Positions 1 through 36,710 are shown, numbered from the stretch's first letter. The stretch is DNA of 64,000 nucleotides from Hypomesus transpacificus (GCF_021917145.1 NW_025813900.1:1-64000), one strand, 5' to 3'. The notes: generated by a model from the letters alone, not told the origin. Numbers and translations: made by a program.

Positions 1-623
1 TCTAGGTGCCTGCCTATCTCTGTCTTTTTGTCTAGTCACCTGTCTGCGTCCCTCCTCTCCCTGCTTTTGAGCTGAGAGCTGAAAGGAGTTGAGAGGAGAG
101 CAGGGTCTGTGAGAGAGCGAGAGAGCAGAGCTGGCCATGCATAGCAGAGAGGCGCTGACCCCAATCACTGACCCCCATGTTCCTCTCTCTGCAGCTGTAC
201 AGGGAGGATAATAAGTAGAGGAGGCACCGTAATCAGATCTCAGGTCAGTTTACACTATGCCCATTTCGGTTTGGAATCGGGGGTAACTCATGGGAAGACA
301 GATCCGGGATCTGATTCTGTGTGGTAAATGAGCCTCTTAGCTGTATCAAGACCGGTAGGCACAGTCTCTGCCAACAAGCTGCAGGGGGGCCAATAGTGGG
401 CACAGAATACACAGCCTGAAGCTGTGTGTGTGTCTGACTCTTTCTGCACAACCACACAGCTCGATCCTTTGCACATGCTGCCGGCAGCAGATGTGAGCGC
501 ACTTGCGAGGGCTCAGCTCAAACGTAAACAAACAAACAGAGAAACAGACCGTGAGCGGGAAAGTGCGAGAGTGAGAGAGCGAGGGCGAGGCAAAAGAATG
601 GAGAGGGAGTGAGAGAGAGAGAC

Positions 624-718
<95 letters not shown>

Positions 719-1360
719 TGGAGAAAGGGAGAAGGTAAAGGTCTAGTGTTGGGCTCGTTGCAAATATAAACACAGACACTTGGTTTAGTAACTGTAACTG
801 TTTTTCCCAGTCATTCCCAAATAAACTACAATGGCCAAACTCAATGTATTTTACATGGTCGTGTCCATCCACTGTCGGTTGTGTCAAGATACTGCGGTGG
901 AAACCATTTCAGCCAAGCTTTACTACATAGAGGAAATTCGCATGCTCACCTGGGATTCATTACTATTTGAAAAACCTTTCAAATACCTTTGAAAGAACTA
1001 TCAAGCAAATGTTTTTTTCAGAAATACCCTGGACATTCTATAGCTTGTACAAAAAGAAAATTCAAAGTAACCTACATGGACTAAGATATTTTGGGGTTGA
1101 GTGCCCCTTCATACACTTCATTCCTTCCATCTGACTTTTTCTAAAAAATTTAAAATATGAAAAAGTTCCAAAAGGTGTCTAGACTCAGAGAACAATCAGC
1201 TGAAGTGAAGCACGAGCATTGTTTTGAAAGGATCTTCAAGCAGTGTTTTTTTGTTTCCCTCCCCCCTTTCTCCCTCGCCCGTGTCTGGCAGTGTTTGGGC
1301 GTGAGGCCGTTTGGCAGAGCGGAACTCCGGGCGCGGCCGTGTGGGTTCCGGGCCTCCTAC
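1..1360 (-). other. atxn7l1: atxn7l1 intron 3 (5' part), no exon seen
   Basis: This stretch is the start of the intron that follows the third coding exon of atxn7l1 on the minus strand. It begins with a GTAGGA donor at 1360. A (GA)n microsatellite of about 110 bp fills roughly 602-716. The open frames here are low-complexity readings of that repeat. I see no further atxn7l1 exon; the next one should begin with two bases completing a Glu codon and then encode Arg-Arg-His. Confidence 0.75.
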
Positions 1361-1510
1361 CGTAATGGGTCAGGATTCCCTGGGGTTTGACCACTTGGTT
1401 GCAGACATGGCAGACGACGAGGCAGAAATCCTCCTGGGTGGGACGCTGGCCGTACACGTGCATCTCTGGAATGGGGTTTGGGGGTGAGAACGAGGAGAAT
1501 GAGAACGAGA

Positions 1511-1574
<64 letters not shown>

Positions 1575-4131
1575 ATGTAAAAGAGAGAGAGAGGGGGTGA
1601 GACAAAGAGAAAACACCAGGGGAAGGTAGAGGTCATGAGTGGGGGGGGGTTACAGAATTAGGGGGACAAAGAAAAGCAATGACAGAAAGTAGGGAGGGTA
1701 GACAGACGAGAGAAAGAGCGGGAGAGAGAGAGAGAGCGGGAGAGAGATAGCGGGAGGGAGAGAGAGAGAGAGGGAGAGACCGTTATCAGGGACAGCACTA
1801 GCATACAGAAGCAGCATGTGAGCCTGGCACGGTATGTACAGCTTATGTAGCGCTGCAGCTCGAGCGCCGTCGGCGCCGGATTCCTTCACGGAGACACACG
1901 ACGTCCAAAAGAGCGGGGCCGTCTGGCCCGCTTCCCTGTTCACACGCTCGTCCAACCACGGGACAGGGGGGGGAACGACACGACCCTCTGCCTGTCACAC
2001 TCACCACGGCTGACCTCCTCATTTGGCCCATTGAGAGAGACACCACACTTACTAGCAGGGGGGGGGGGGGTTATTTATGACTCATAAGAAGAGATAACAG
2101 AGCCGCTGTCTGAACATTTGATCCTAACTGTCAGATTGTCGGTTTCCTCTCATCCGGAGCACCTAGGAGGGTGCAGACGCGGTCAGGGACGCGGCGGCCA
2201 TTTTCTCTCCCTGCCCAAAAGGCAATGAGCCTGGTGGTAGACACCAGCGATGTCGAGTTTGTGGTGCGGACCGGTTCCTCGCGTGGTTAAAGAGGACCAG
2301 AGGCGGCGGTCGACGTGTCGTCCCCCCCCCCCCCCAGCTCGACGTGTCAGCGCGCACAAAAACACCCAGGGCGGTGGGGCTCTTCCCTCTAAGGTGAATC
2401 AAACCAAAACGTTTTGGGGTTTTACGAAGTAGTTGCGTGTGTGGTGGAAGGGGTGGGGGGGGTGGAGGGGGTGATAAGGGTGTGTGGAGAGGGGGGGGGT
2501 CGTGAAGGGGTGGGGGGTGAGGGGGTGAACCTATCGTCCGAAACCTATCGTCCGGCAAGTTCCACGCAACGCAGCGGAGCGCCGACTGCCGTGCTTGTCA
2601 AAGAACAAATGCTATTTCCTTTGTCTCAGCCAAGGCAAATAAGAACAGAGTGTGGAGCTTACCCCTGTGCGGACGCTGCCAAACGCACTGCCGTGCCAAA
2701 GCCCGGCAACCGAAAACAAATACTCCTTTTTTGTGAATGAGTCGCGTTTTTTGAACCTTCTCATCTTTTGATGTTTCAACCCGTCAGACAAGCTTGGGCT
2801 ACAACTCCTCTCCATACAACATGACAGCAGCTTGGGGGTTCAACGCTGCTGCTGACACTCTGCGACAGACTGCAGATTAGCAACACGGAACCAAGGGGCA
2901 CGGCACCAGTCACTATTTCCAGAGATGATTATGCGGTCGGGCTGTGCTGCCGTCAGTCATCCTTCGGTACTGCCTGACCTCATCTGCTGGACCTGTGTGT
3001 GTGTGTGTGTGTCTCTTTCTCCCTCCCACTCTCAGATGACCGGACTATAGGCTATGGGTCAATAGCTCCAGGGACTACAGTGCTGTCTGGCTGAGAGTTA
3101 GATGGCAAGAGGAGGTCATATGGTACTTGAGATAATGGGCGTGAGTAATATTGTGAGACATACAGTAGCAGTTGGCTACAGAATGGCTAACTACAATGGC
3201 TGCCATGGCAGTGCTCACTGAAATGGTCTAAGTTATCACTCGTAGAAATGGTACAGAACCTAACCTAATTGTGACACCACCTCTTTTTTTTCTATGTTCA
3301 CATTATTCTAATGTGTACACTGAGAAAGATAGCGAATAGATTATTTTTCATTCTGTTCCACTATCAAATCTTAGCTTTTCACGTACTTTGCATAAAGTAT
3401 GTAGCTAGTTGCGTGTCTGAAATCTGCCGAAGAAGGAGCAGCAGAGTGTCGTCACAGACAATAACAACACGTTGTCATGAGCGTGACAGCACCACATGTT
3501 TATCTTACCTTCTCTGCTGAGTTTTATTGCATCTTTGTTGTCGATCAGGTATTTCACACTGTCTTCGAAGGGAGAATCTGTATCGGAATGAATAAACATT
3601 GTCAATGCACTCAGAATAACAACGGGTGCAGGAAAACTTTGGAGTCAATGACGGACCATGCATGCAGCCATGCTGGATCGAGCTAACACACAAGCAGCAG
3701 GCTGCTATGAGCTAATTAGCTAGCTATGTGCCTTCCAGTAAATCAAGAGGAGCTGTCAAAACCAACTAGCAAAGAAACTTAGCGATTACTCACCAACCGT
3801 TACATATTCTAGCGTACCAAAAGTGCCTATGAGTGGCTGACTTTGCCAATTCAGATTCCTCGAAAGGAAATTGTATTGTACATACTCTATTTATAATGAT
3901 AGAGTTTCTGTTTTGTTTCTTTCAGCTTTGACAGATGCATGGAAGAGGACACGAGTTTAACTCAATCTCAGTTTAACAACACAGTTACAACACGTGTCAC
4001 AAAAATGTACGACATCGTTAATGTGCACACTTACTGTCAAAATACTGTAATTTGGTTGCTTTAACGAAGGTAGACCAAGGTTTACACAGAAACGTATCCG
4101 GACTTGGTATTTGGCGATCCAATGTCGCCAT
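1361..4131 (-). CDS. atxn7l1: ataxin-7-like 1, first three coding exons (gene runs off the left edge)
   Basis: Coding exons in transcript order are 4035-4131, 3509-3577 and 1361-1465, with phases 1, 1, 1 that join without a stop (90 codons plus one base). The protein starts [20 protein letters not shown], matching the ATXN7L1 N-terminus (MATLDRKVPSPEAF, KPWSSW). The second exon gives DAIKLSRE, aligning with the conserved REVMxLxRED stretch. The third carries the SCA7 zinc finger, with Cys74, Cys77, QVVKPQ and His89-Tyr90. In this family the protein is linked to the SAGA deubiquitinase module and acts in the nucleus; this is family knowledge. Splice sites are TTTGACA/GTAAGT, GAAG/GTAAGA and TTACG/GTAGGA, with acceptors at 3578 and 1466. 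The missing part includes the SCA7 domain proper. ATXN7L1 is preferred over ATXN7 because of the N-terminus and the sypl1-nampt neighbours. Confidence 0.9.
1466..3508 (-). other. atxn7l1 intron 2 with simple repeats
   Basis: Between the second and third atxn7l1 exons lie (GA)n runs at about 1502-1573 and 1719-1780, a poly(G) run at about 2057-2070, a poly(C) run near 2322-2335 and a G-rich patch at 2440-2530. There is also a (TG)n tract at 2996-3012. Longer open frames here show no family resemblance and no matching splice phases. Confidence 0.6.
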
Positions 4132-4201
4132 TGCTCTTCCTTCTTGTAGCTTGCTTTTTTCCTCTCCTTCGCAGTAAGCGAAACGAGACTAGCACAGCGC
4201 C

Positions 4202-4209
4202 TGACGTCA
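4202..4209. promoter_or_regulatory. consensus CRE (TGACGTCA) in the atxn7l1 promoter
   Basis: A perfect palindromic cAMP-response element lies about 70 bp upstream of the atxn7l1 start codon, with a CGTCAT half-site ten bases further on. CREB/ATF proteins bind this motif near many vertebrate start sites. That it works here is inference from position. Confidence 0.5.
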
Positions 4210-4900
4210 TTATCGTCATTTTTCGTATTCGCTCGGCTTCTGGCCGCTGGGAGTTACAGTTTGAAAAAAAAGTTTAAGTTCAAACCAGTGTTCAGGCTAA
4301 TCACTGTAAAATTTGTTTTTTATTTGACTATTTTTATTTTATACTTACTGAATGTAAGCATTTTTACACCGTTAAAGCTTTGACAATGATGAACGGTGAT
4401 GATGTAAAACATGCAGGCCTTTAGTGGTTTGGCCAACAATTCGGATAACACGTGTAAATTGAACCTGACCCCAGCCCTGTCCTGATTCCATACCCTTTCC
4501 CCTCCTGGTTTATACCTCATAAAGAATGATCTCACTCACCAATCGGTAAGAACTTAAATTAAACAGACCTGCTTCCACACTCCAGCCCTCCCACAACCCG
4601 CTCCATTGCTTTATTCGAATGTGCCCGTTGGGGAATATTGATCAAATGGATGTATGTGTGTGTCTTTCAATAGGGGGTTAATGTGCATGCACTTGGATCC
4701 TAATGTGTTTCACTCATGAATGGCATTTACTGCAAACTGAAGTAAAGTAAAACATTTAAATGTGTTAACAAATAAATGCAAATGTATGTTTATTTGACCC
4801 TTGTAAACTATCTCAGTAATTACATTGTTTTAATGTAATTTAATCCTATTTTTATTGCTTTCCTACAGGTACACCTGCACTTAGAGATTAATGTTGTGTA

Positions 4901-5112
4901 ATTTTAACTTGTTTAACTACATGCTCTTATGGTTTCTTCCCTTTAGCACAATTTTTTGGTTGTTTGCAATATGTACTTCTTGTTTTTGACTACCCGCAAT
5001 GCTGTGGGGCTATCTTGTTGTTATTATCAGTGACCTATGCACTTTGTAAAGTTCTCTCTTGGAAGTCGCTTTGGATAAAAGCGTCTGCTAAATGAATAAA
5101 TGTAAATGTAAA
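4901..5112 (+). mobile_element. dispersed 3'-tail repeat, copy 1 (LINE-like tail)
   Basis: About 212 bp is nearly identical to 47318-47536. It ends in a motif common in fish repeats, GGATAAAAGCGTCTGCTAAA followed by TGAATAAATGTAAATG. The same tail appears, in slightly different form, at the end of the SINEs at 31741, 46103 and 51436. It looks like the 3' end of a non-LTR retroposon with a short tandem A/T-rich terminus. Family name not asserted. Confidence 0.7.
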
Positions 5113-6718
5113 GTCAATGGTGTAAAGCTGGCCCAGTAGTTCTAGATCAGTAACAAAATACCAGTATGTAATGCATTTATTGGTCAATTGGGGTCGCAAA
5201 GGAACCGTTTATTCTTAATCCACATTTTTTTTTTATGTAGCCAGGTTGGTAGCTCAGATTAAGCTTGAACATTGCATTTAACATGTCCTGCATGTCTTGC
5301 GAATAATTTCAAATAGGCCTACTGCCATTGAAACATCTTAGATCAAATAGGTTATCACCAGGAGTTGTTACCAGGGGGAATTTAACATTTGGGGGATATA
5401 ACCTGCTATTGACCTCTAGTGGTAAAACATGAAAATGGCCACCCTAGAAGAAAGTAACAGACGAAGTTGACAACGCACGTTTTGCCTTTGATGTGTCATG
5501 AAGTATGTCGAACTGATGGATTTATAAGGCATCTAGCATATCTAGTAAATCACATGTTCTCATGTGTGGGATGAATGCGTGACATTCCTGATGGTGAAAA
5601 TACAAAATGTTGCGGCCTCAGATGTAGAGCGTCAGGCTTAAATCATCAACATAGTCGAACCAAAATACGCCATAACCGAATCAATGTGTGTGACTTTGAC
5701 ATTCCATAGAGCACATGATTGGGCGTGCAGACTACTTAGCTGGCGGATAGGTTATCAGAGAAGAGATGGGTGTCTAATAATTGACCATGTCACTGTAGGC
5801 CTCCAATAACACTCACACAAATACACAAGCACACACACTAGGGGGGAAATCACCATAATGTTGTGTTTGTTCCATCGACGAAACAGCTACGAGTGCGGTC
5901 ACAGGATGCACGGGAGAACAAAAGCAGCCCTATGCCTCCAGGAATATTTATTTGGGTCAGAAACTCGCTACTTTTGCAAAACAATGGAAAGTCACCCTAA
6001 ATATATCAAAAAGAATAATAATTGAATGACAGAAAGAGGACATTCATAATTTGGATGATTTCAGGACAATGGTTGGGCTTCCTTTTTCCTGAATAGCAGG
6101 TTAAAAGCTGAAATATTCAAAAGCCATAGTTGATCACAGATTACAAGATTATAGAGTGCAAAGATATAACCAGCATACCACACACAAACACACACAGACA
6201 CACACACACACACATATGCAAACAAACAAACATAAACTTTGGCCTCGAGTGCCCAAGCACACCAAGTTACATATCAACAATGCTAAAACAACTAATCATT
6301 ATCAGTTGTGCAAAAAGCACAGTGCACTTGTTTTTGGTGCTGGATCAACAAGTAGAACACAAAATAGTAGTAGAATACTAGATACAAATACTCAATACAC
6401 ATATAGTCACCAAATATGAAACAATAAAAAAATATTCATTGAGCATAACAAGTACAACAATATGGGAAGATGACAATATCTAAATTTCCTGCATGATCTG
6501 AAATGAAGGGAAAAAAAATATACATAGTCCTAATACCTGGACAGTGAACAACATGAAGCCTTGTGAATGTACATCGGGAATGCCAAAGAATACATTGAAT
6601 GCACTACATAGAAGCGCAGTGCAATATAAAAAATAAAAAATAAACCCCAAAAAACATAGTCTGTACCTCAAAATAATAGGGTTCATGGCTGGGTTAGATA
6701 TATAACACGATTGGCATG

Positions 6719-6724
6719 TTTATT
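6719..6724 (-). terminator. candidate poly(A) signal for sypl1
   Basis: AATAAA on the minus strand about 520 bp past the sypl1 stop codon. Other TTTATT strings lie further left, so this is only one candidate. Confidence 0.3.
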
Positions 6725-7243
6725 GCACCTAAACCTAAACACATAAAAAAATTGATTTGGAATGCTTTGGACCAGAAACTATAGCAGATTGGGGATCCTT
6801 CTGAAGGCATAAGTATTAAAAAGGCAGATTCACTGATATGGTCGAATAAGGCACAGCGACCAATAGACCTAGGTAGTCTTCATGTCTGGACAGATTATTT
6901 ACCACAGTGAGTATGAGAAGAGGGGGAGGGGTTTGAGTGTGGGTTGAGAATGAGGGCAGAGGACTGATGACATCACACCCCTCTCAATCTATGATGCCCG
7001 GGTCTTCTATAAACCATCACTATCTGGCCTTACTAGATATAGCATGACAGTTGTTTTTCTTTCCTCCTCTATACCCTGGCTAACCCCAAACCACTAGAAA
7101 CAAACATGAATTTTCGACCCTGACATAAGAAATAGCTCGAGCCATTTCTTACTTCGGAAAATATTGACTCTCTTGTCCGTCTTAGCGTTGCCATTTCCAG
7201 AAGACTATGGGCCCCTCGGTAGGTGGAGAAGGGTGGGGTGGCC

Positions 7244-10333
<3,090 letters not shown>

Positions 10334-12714
10334 CTCCTTGCCTTTCTAACTTTTACCCAAACGAAAACGATGGACGAATGATCCAACTTCGAGGAGAAAA
10401 CCCAAGTTTGACAGTGACGTGGTTCTTCGGTGGATTCGGTGATGCTACCCCTACTGCGCAAAATAACGGAGGCTTTGGGCTACTGTAAAATAGACGAAAA
10501 CACGCAAAACTGTGCGTTTTACAAAAGTTAACAGTGTGTTAAACATTGAAGTGATAATGTTTTAAAATGGCTAAATAAATAGCGGGTCAAATCTTTCTAA
10601 ACGTTATCAGAACTAGGTCGACAAGTCAGCGAAAGTCCTTTTTTTTCTTCTCCTACAGACTTACTCCAAACAGGCGTATTCACTATGTTGCCTACAGACA
10701 GGGTAGGGTATTTCTCCATCTCCTGTTACCGGTAGCTGTTCCAGTCATATGACTTGAGACATCAAACCGCGAATTCTCAAAATTCTTTTACAAAAGAATA
10801 GCCTTTGCGTCTGTAAGCGGTTAATAACCTGCAATACAGGATTTAAATCAGAGCTGCCTAACAAAGTGCCTTGATAATAAAATTACACGACGAGCTCTCT
10901 TAATAAATGGAGAACACTGTACGCTCGTTTTTATTCAATTGTTCAATTAAATCTTCTACTATAGAATTCTCCAAAAACTAAATTGCCACGTCTGAATTGG
11001 CAGACTGATTTTCTAGTACATTATAAACCATAAAAAGTCCATCAAAGTTTTCAGCAAACTGATAGAGTGGTCCTTTTAATACGTTGACAATAATATAGCA
11101 ACAGTGTTAGTTAAAGTATCCAATAGGTTGTTGGAAAGAGTTTGGGACAATCCACATATACATATAACAAAACAAAAAAATAGAATTCAAAAGTATTTTC
11201 AGTCATTACACACTTGGCATTCACACGACTATACAAACATGAGCTAAAAGCTGACTTCACAAGAACAGTCATACTACAACCAAGCAGTTTGAAGGATTCT
11301 GTTGGTAAAGTAAAACAAAAAAAAAAACAGGCATTTGACAACAAACAAAAAAAACTATCAGTAACCTGCCCTCTCCCCTCATAGAAAGTAAGTTGTTATG
11401 TACACGGGGCAGGTAGTTTGGCCATGTCATGGTAAATATGGTTATTTACTGCAATAATTTTGTTATTGTTCACCCTTTTCATATAAAATGATTAAAGCAA
11501 TTTCTGAGCTATAAGTACCAAGACAGTATCAAAAGAGTCAAACAAAGCTCACCTCCCTAATCGAGATACAGCCACTATCCGACTGTCGTTCTCAAAATCA
11601 AACTAAACCGACAGTTAACTAACTCACACAAATGGACTGCAAATAAAATTGAGACATGATTATCGTTGACCTGACCTACCAACTTGGCCATGAGTTGAGT
11701 AGTGTTGTCCTAAAACAGGAAACAGCTTTAAACCTTAAAAACAATTATAATTATGGAGCAACCCCCCCCCCCCCCCCCTCCTCCTTGATCTGCAAAAAAT
11801 AATTTGCATAAAGGAACATCATTAATCCTTTAAAGGAAGAAGTTGTCAGCACACACACACGCACGCACACACATGTATAGTCACGCACAAAACAGTCACA
11901 TTCAGCAACATTGAACATTTACATATCCACCCCAGAGCTTTTGGAGTTGGAACCTTCATTGACTATCCTGGCTCGAGACCGCTTCAAGCGCTAGTCGGCA
12001 GGCTACAGATGCTACCGCTGACTCGTCGTGAGCGCGGGTAGCTGGCGTCCGAAGCGCGTTGGAGGTAAGCTCCCGACGGCTCCTTGTGCCAGGCTTAACT
12101 TAAGATCTCCTTTCCTGCGAAGATCTCGCGGTCTAATACACTGAAACTTTGTCACATACCACACAATGATTTAGATACCGTGATATGATTCCGTCCGTCG
12201 CGTCAAAAGACGAGGCTAAGTCGACGGAGATATTCGTATTTTTTTGTTTGTTTTTTTGTTTTCGAAAACAACTCTGTACACACGTAACACGGGGCACGGT
12301 CAGCGTGGAGGGGGGGGATTTCTTCCTCTCCCCTCTCTTTCTCTCTTCCATTTCTCGAGCACAACCCGCCCTCTCGACTCAATCACGTCGGACGAAACTC
12401 GTCTCTCGCTCGCTCCCTCCAACTGTCCCGAGACGGGCTTTCTGCCATTGGCTTTTTTCCATGTGTGAGCTGCACTCTTCTCCTCTCCGACCAAGGACAG
12501 TGCTTTAGGAGTGTGTGTGTGTGGGGGGGGGCTGGAGGTTAAAGAGATTGTGTAAGAGAGTGTGTGTGTTGGAAGGAGGGGGGGGGGGGGGGTTATAGCA
12601 GTGCGCTCCCCCTCAGGTGTGGACAGTGGAAGTACAGGACAGGCGGGGTTGGGGGAGGCGGGTGGAGGTTGAGCTGGGAGAGAGGGGGGCGGGCGGGGGC
12701 GGGCGGGGGCCCGC
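10334..12714. other. sypl1 promoter side and nampt 3' UTR
   Basis: Both neighbours are on the minus strand. The part next to 10333 is the sypl1 5' region. From about 10920 to 12714 the sequence is best read as a 1.8-kb nampt 3' UTR ending at the minus-strand AATAAA at 10930-10935. It contains a poly(C) run at about 11763-11779 and G-rich patches near 12520 and 12578-12592. Open frames here are short and unconvincing. Confidence 0.55.
10930..10935 (-). terminator. candidate poly(A) signal for nampt
   Basis: Canonical AATAAA on the minus strand, about 1.78 kb past the nampt stop codon and about 600 bp short of the sypl1 start. A long 3' UTR would fit this gene, but the site is not proven. Confidence 0.4.
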
Positions 12715-25159
<12,445 letters not shown>

Positions 25160-26767
25160 CTTCCCCCTTGGTATCAGTTACGGTTGTCAGTATTGTTACG
25201 CTGTATGTGCCAGGGACTCGATCACAACCTAGTTCCCTTGTTGGGGAAGGACGGTGAACCAATCGAGAGGGGTGGGCCTAACTGTGCCGCCCGTCACACG
25301 GAACTAGGTACAGGCAATGACGTAGCATTTATGGAAATGCATAAACCATAAAATCCTTTTGGTTTTAGCGAGTAGGCCTATTGGTTAATGGCCATCATCC
25401 GATTGCGACGACGGGAGACATTTTCAAATGAATACGAAATGTAGCGTTATTGTAGACTATAGCAGTGTTTTCCTGAGGCGCAAATATGGAAATACTACAA
25501 ATACATTTATGTTGAATTTGCAATCGAATTATGAAATAAAAAACCTAACCAGTCCAGTCCAGTTTTTTTTATTTTATTTTTTTTCTACCCGGCATAGCAA
25601 CCAGGCTTAGTGCCAAGTTCCCGAGGAAACAAAATACAATATTATTATAAATAAATACAAATATCACACAATGGCTGTAAACGGAAGAACCAACAGATGG
25701 CACTATTTTACAACAGGTCATTAGTCTGCGTTTTTACAAGATCATAATATTAAAGTATTATTAAACAACCTCTGTGCACATCCACATTTGTACACACAAT
25801 TAGCCTACAAAATTGAAACGAAAACTTCTCATTTTATTTTATATTCAAATTTTGGGGGGAAAATACATTATACTGACATATTATTTAGGCTATTATCTCG
25901 TAAGTGGAGCCCATACTATTGCAATATGGATTACCGATTTTATTATGAGTAGCTATAATGATAAATACCATTCAACTAAATGGTTGGAACTTTTTGTAAC
26001 ATAATCCAAAATGCCAATATTATTGTGTGCTAAACCAGTTCATGTAGTCCAATTGCAAGGACATTTCTGCGTTCAGAACTACACTTATGAATCCTAACAG
26101 TAGCCTAGATAACTCAGCAACCAATAAGCAGTAGGCTATGCAAACTACTGACGGCGACGGAGAACAGCGGAGGCGTACAGTAGCAAAATTCTCAAACTCT
26201 GAAACACTTAAGAAAAAGGTTTAGTGACTGTTAAACCAACGGAAGATGTAAAGTCTTGTTTGTGCGGCGTTTTTGTGACTGCGTTGAGCGGTAAGTTTGA
26301 CATCGAAAGTCAAGGAATAATTGCCTGACGAGTATTAGCTGCTGAACCGTTACTCCATAAAGATTTTTTAGGTTGTTAAAGAGTCATAAAGTTTTAAGAT
26401 GATGAATTCATAACCGTTTATATATTATTACAAATACACTATATTATATACAGGCTAGGTTCCTGTAAAAAAAACATGAACATGTTATTTAGTTAATAAT
26501 AGTAATTAAAACGTAGACCTACTGCAGTTGACAGTGTTTTTAGCAAGCTTCCTGCTTTGCAACACTTCCTTTGCTGTAAATGTGAAAGAAGAAGTAGCAC
26601 AAGTGGTGAAGGCTACAGCACATGCCAGGATAAGAAACGTTTATTAGTACTAAACGAGGATCCTCATTTCGTCGGAACGAAATGTCCGACGCTGCCTTAA
26701 GACGTTTGTGAGTATCAACATCTCACACTCTTCCCCTTTTTCCTACTATGGCGAAAAGACGAATCAG
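25160..26767. other. divergent nampt/pik3cg intergenic region and pik3cg 5' exon
   Basis: The two genes start head to head about 1.6 kb apart by start codons. A CCAAT box at 26121-26125 and a GTAAGT donor at 26291 suggest a non-coding pik3cg first exon at roughly 26150-26290. An in-frame upstream ATG at 26708 precedes the start chosen for pik3cg; it probably lies in intron or UTR. No other gene, such as ccdc71l, is visible. Confidence 0.5.
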
Positions 26768-26770
26768 GTT

Positions 26771-34953
<8,183 letters not shown>

Positions 34954-35746
34954 GGTGTTGGAGGAGGCGGGGGCGGGGGGGCGTCAACGGACGCTTGTGT
35001 GCATAATACACATTGTATATACGCTTGTACACACAGACGAACATGTTTTCTACACGCATTCACAGACTCACACAGACAGTGGGCACTGTTTGTTTTTACA
35101 GAGGGCATGCACTAGTTAAGATTGTGTGTGACTTGCAGGATTTGCGCTGGCCCGATAGTAACAGAAACGCCAGAAGAGTCGGCATGACTCGGGGGCTACC
35201 GCTGAGGGGGGTCACATTTGAGAGGGTCTGCCCTCATGCTCCGTTATGACTGAGAGGGCTGTCACCATTGACAGACAATAAGGGTTCAAGAACAAAATGG
35301 CCACCCCTCCAGCTCTACTCAAGGACCACTGAACTCTTCACGTTTTCAAGGTTCCTGGCAAAAGCAGAGTGGAGTGAGGCACACATTTGAGTTCAGGATG
35401 AGTAGCTGGATGTTCCCAAAGTAGATACTTCACTGTCCCCTCAAAGTCGAATGGCAGGCAACTGTAGAATACACATTTCAATGCTTTTATTCTGCTTTAT
35501 TATGCAAAGACTGTTCAGATTTGTACTTTATTGACATGTTTTGACGAACATTGTTTCATTCTCATTAACAAACAAACACAAATATTCTCTCAAAACCCAA
35601 AGTAAGGTTGTTTCATCAGTAGGCTACAGTATGCAGATAAGTGCCAGGCACCATTGTAGCTAAATAAATCAGCTTCTGTGCTAAGTAAATCAATGCATCA
35701 TGTTTTCCTGTGTCCCAGAGGAAGTGGGCTCCAGTGGTGAAGAAGC

Positions 35747-35803
<57 letters not shown>

Positions 35804-36230
35804 TTGTGTGTGTGTGTGTGTGTGCGTTTGTGTGTGTGTGTGTGTGTGTGTGCGTCTGTAACAATGTGGCCACTGCTCTCCACCACCATCTGTCAGAAAG
35901 AGATATTTTACAGAAATGTAGTAATATTGGCTACTGTTTATAACTTCGGGTATGTTCACAAAAAATACATATATATGAATGTACATCAATATATCGGACT
36001 GCATTTTAGCCAATTAAATGTTATCAAAAAGAACCAAACAGCCATTATGTAGCCTAGGCAAAGAAAATGCCCTTTTTTGGGTCTCAACCCAGTTTATGTT
36101 CTAAGGGGGTCAGTTACTGTATTTAGACATTCATTAAAAATGAATCTATTTGCTAAAATGAATATGCACCCATCCGCTCTTATGAACCACTCCTTGCTTG
36201 GACTCCCTTCTACAGAGTTTGATTGTACCT

Positions 36231-36236
36231 AATAAA
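36231..36236 (+). terminator. candidate poly(A) signal for pik3cg
   Basis: AATAAA about 1.28 kb past the pik3cg stop, shortly before the prkar2b promoter region. A competing signal lies near 35663. Confidence 0.45.
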
Positions 36237-36378
36237 ACGTAACTTTTAACAGCTTTTTTGTCAGTTTCAAATGCGTTTAAAACGTGTAAATTCCCTTTTC
36301 GTCATGACTGCTCTTCTAAATCTATTTCTATGACCGTGCAACCGCGCTTCGTCATTTGCCATCGGCTCGAGGAGGGTG

Positions 36379-36392
36379 GTTGCCATAGTTAC
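36379..36392. promoter_or_regulatory. X-box-like RFX site upstream of prkar2b
   Basis: GTTGCCATAGTTAC closely matches the RFX consensus (GTNRCC, spacer, RGYAAC), with one deviation in the right half. It lies about 320 bp before the prkar2b start codon. Function is inferred from the motif alone. Confidence 0.35.
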
Positions 36393-36710
36393 GCGGGTCA
36401 CATGCGTGGGTTTCCTGTAGCCAGCAGCATAAGTGATGCTACATTTTTACAGCCATTTTCATGCAGTTGACATCAAAAGGCGGTTTGTGAGACACACTTG
36501 AACCGAGATCGAGAATGGAGATAACGTTTGCCAGATTTGTTGTAGCAACACGCCATGGTCTTGGATTCCATTTTTACTCCTAGTTCTCCTTGAAGCATCC
36601 TTGGAAGTGGACTGTCAATCCTTGTTAGCAACAAGCTAGCGGTAGCTGGAACCGTTTTTCCTATTTACTGTGTTGCTCCTCTGGGCGCCTGTAAAGACTC
36701 AGATTCAGAG

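Larger units (their letters stand above)
4132..7243. other. intergenic region between sypl1 3' end and atxn7l1 promoter
   Basis: Both flanking genes read leftward, so this holds the atxn7l1 promoter on its left side and the sypl1 3' UTR on its right. It is AT-rich, carries one LINE-tail-like repeat (4901-5112) and a short (CA)n tract near 6181-6214. No protein-coding exon could be supported in it, and in particular nothing resembling cdhr3. Confidence 0.6.
34954..36710. other. pik3cg 3' UTR and prkar2b promoter
   Basis: The pik3cg 3' UTR most likely runs to the AATAAA at 36231-36236, with an earlier alternative near 35663. It contains a (TG)n array with TGCG interruptions at about 35750-35854. 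The region from about 36300 on is less AT-rich and is the likely prkar2b promoter. Confidence 0.55.

Noticed and set aside
513-887. Long Ser/Leu-rich open frames over (GA)n/(CT)n tracts, also at 1236-1616, 12300-12995, 55080-55679 and 58575-58955
   Set aside because: Dinucleotide repeats have no stops in these frames. The only real coding parts within them are the short exons listed for known genes.
1843-2046. Possible extra atxn7l1 exon (frame with [12 protein letters not shown])
   Set aside because: The true exons at 4035-4131 and 3509-3577 already supply the N-terminal region in the right phase, so this frame is not needed and has no matching splice sites.
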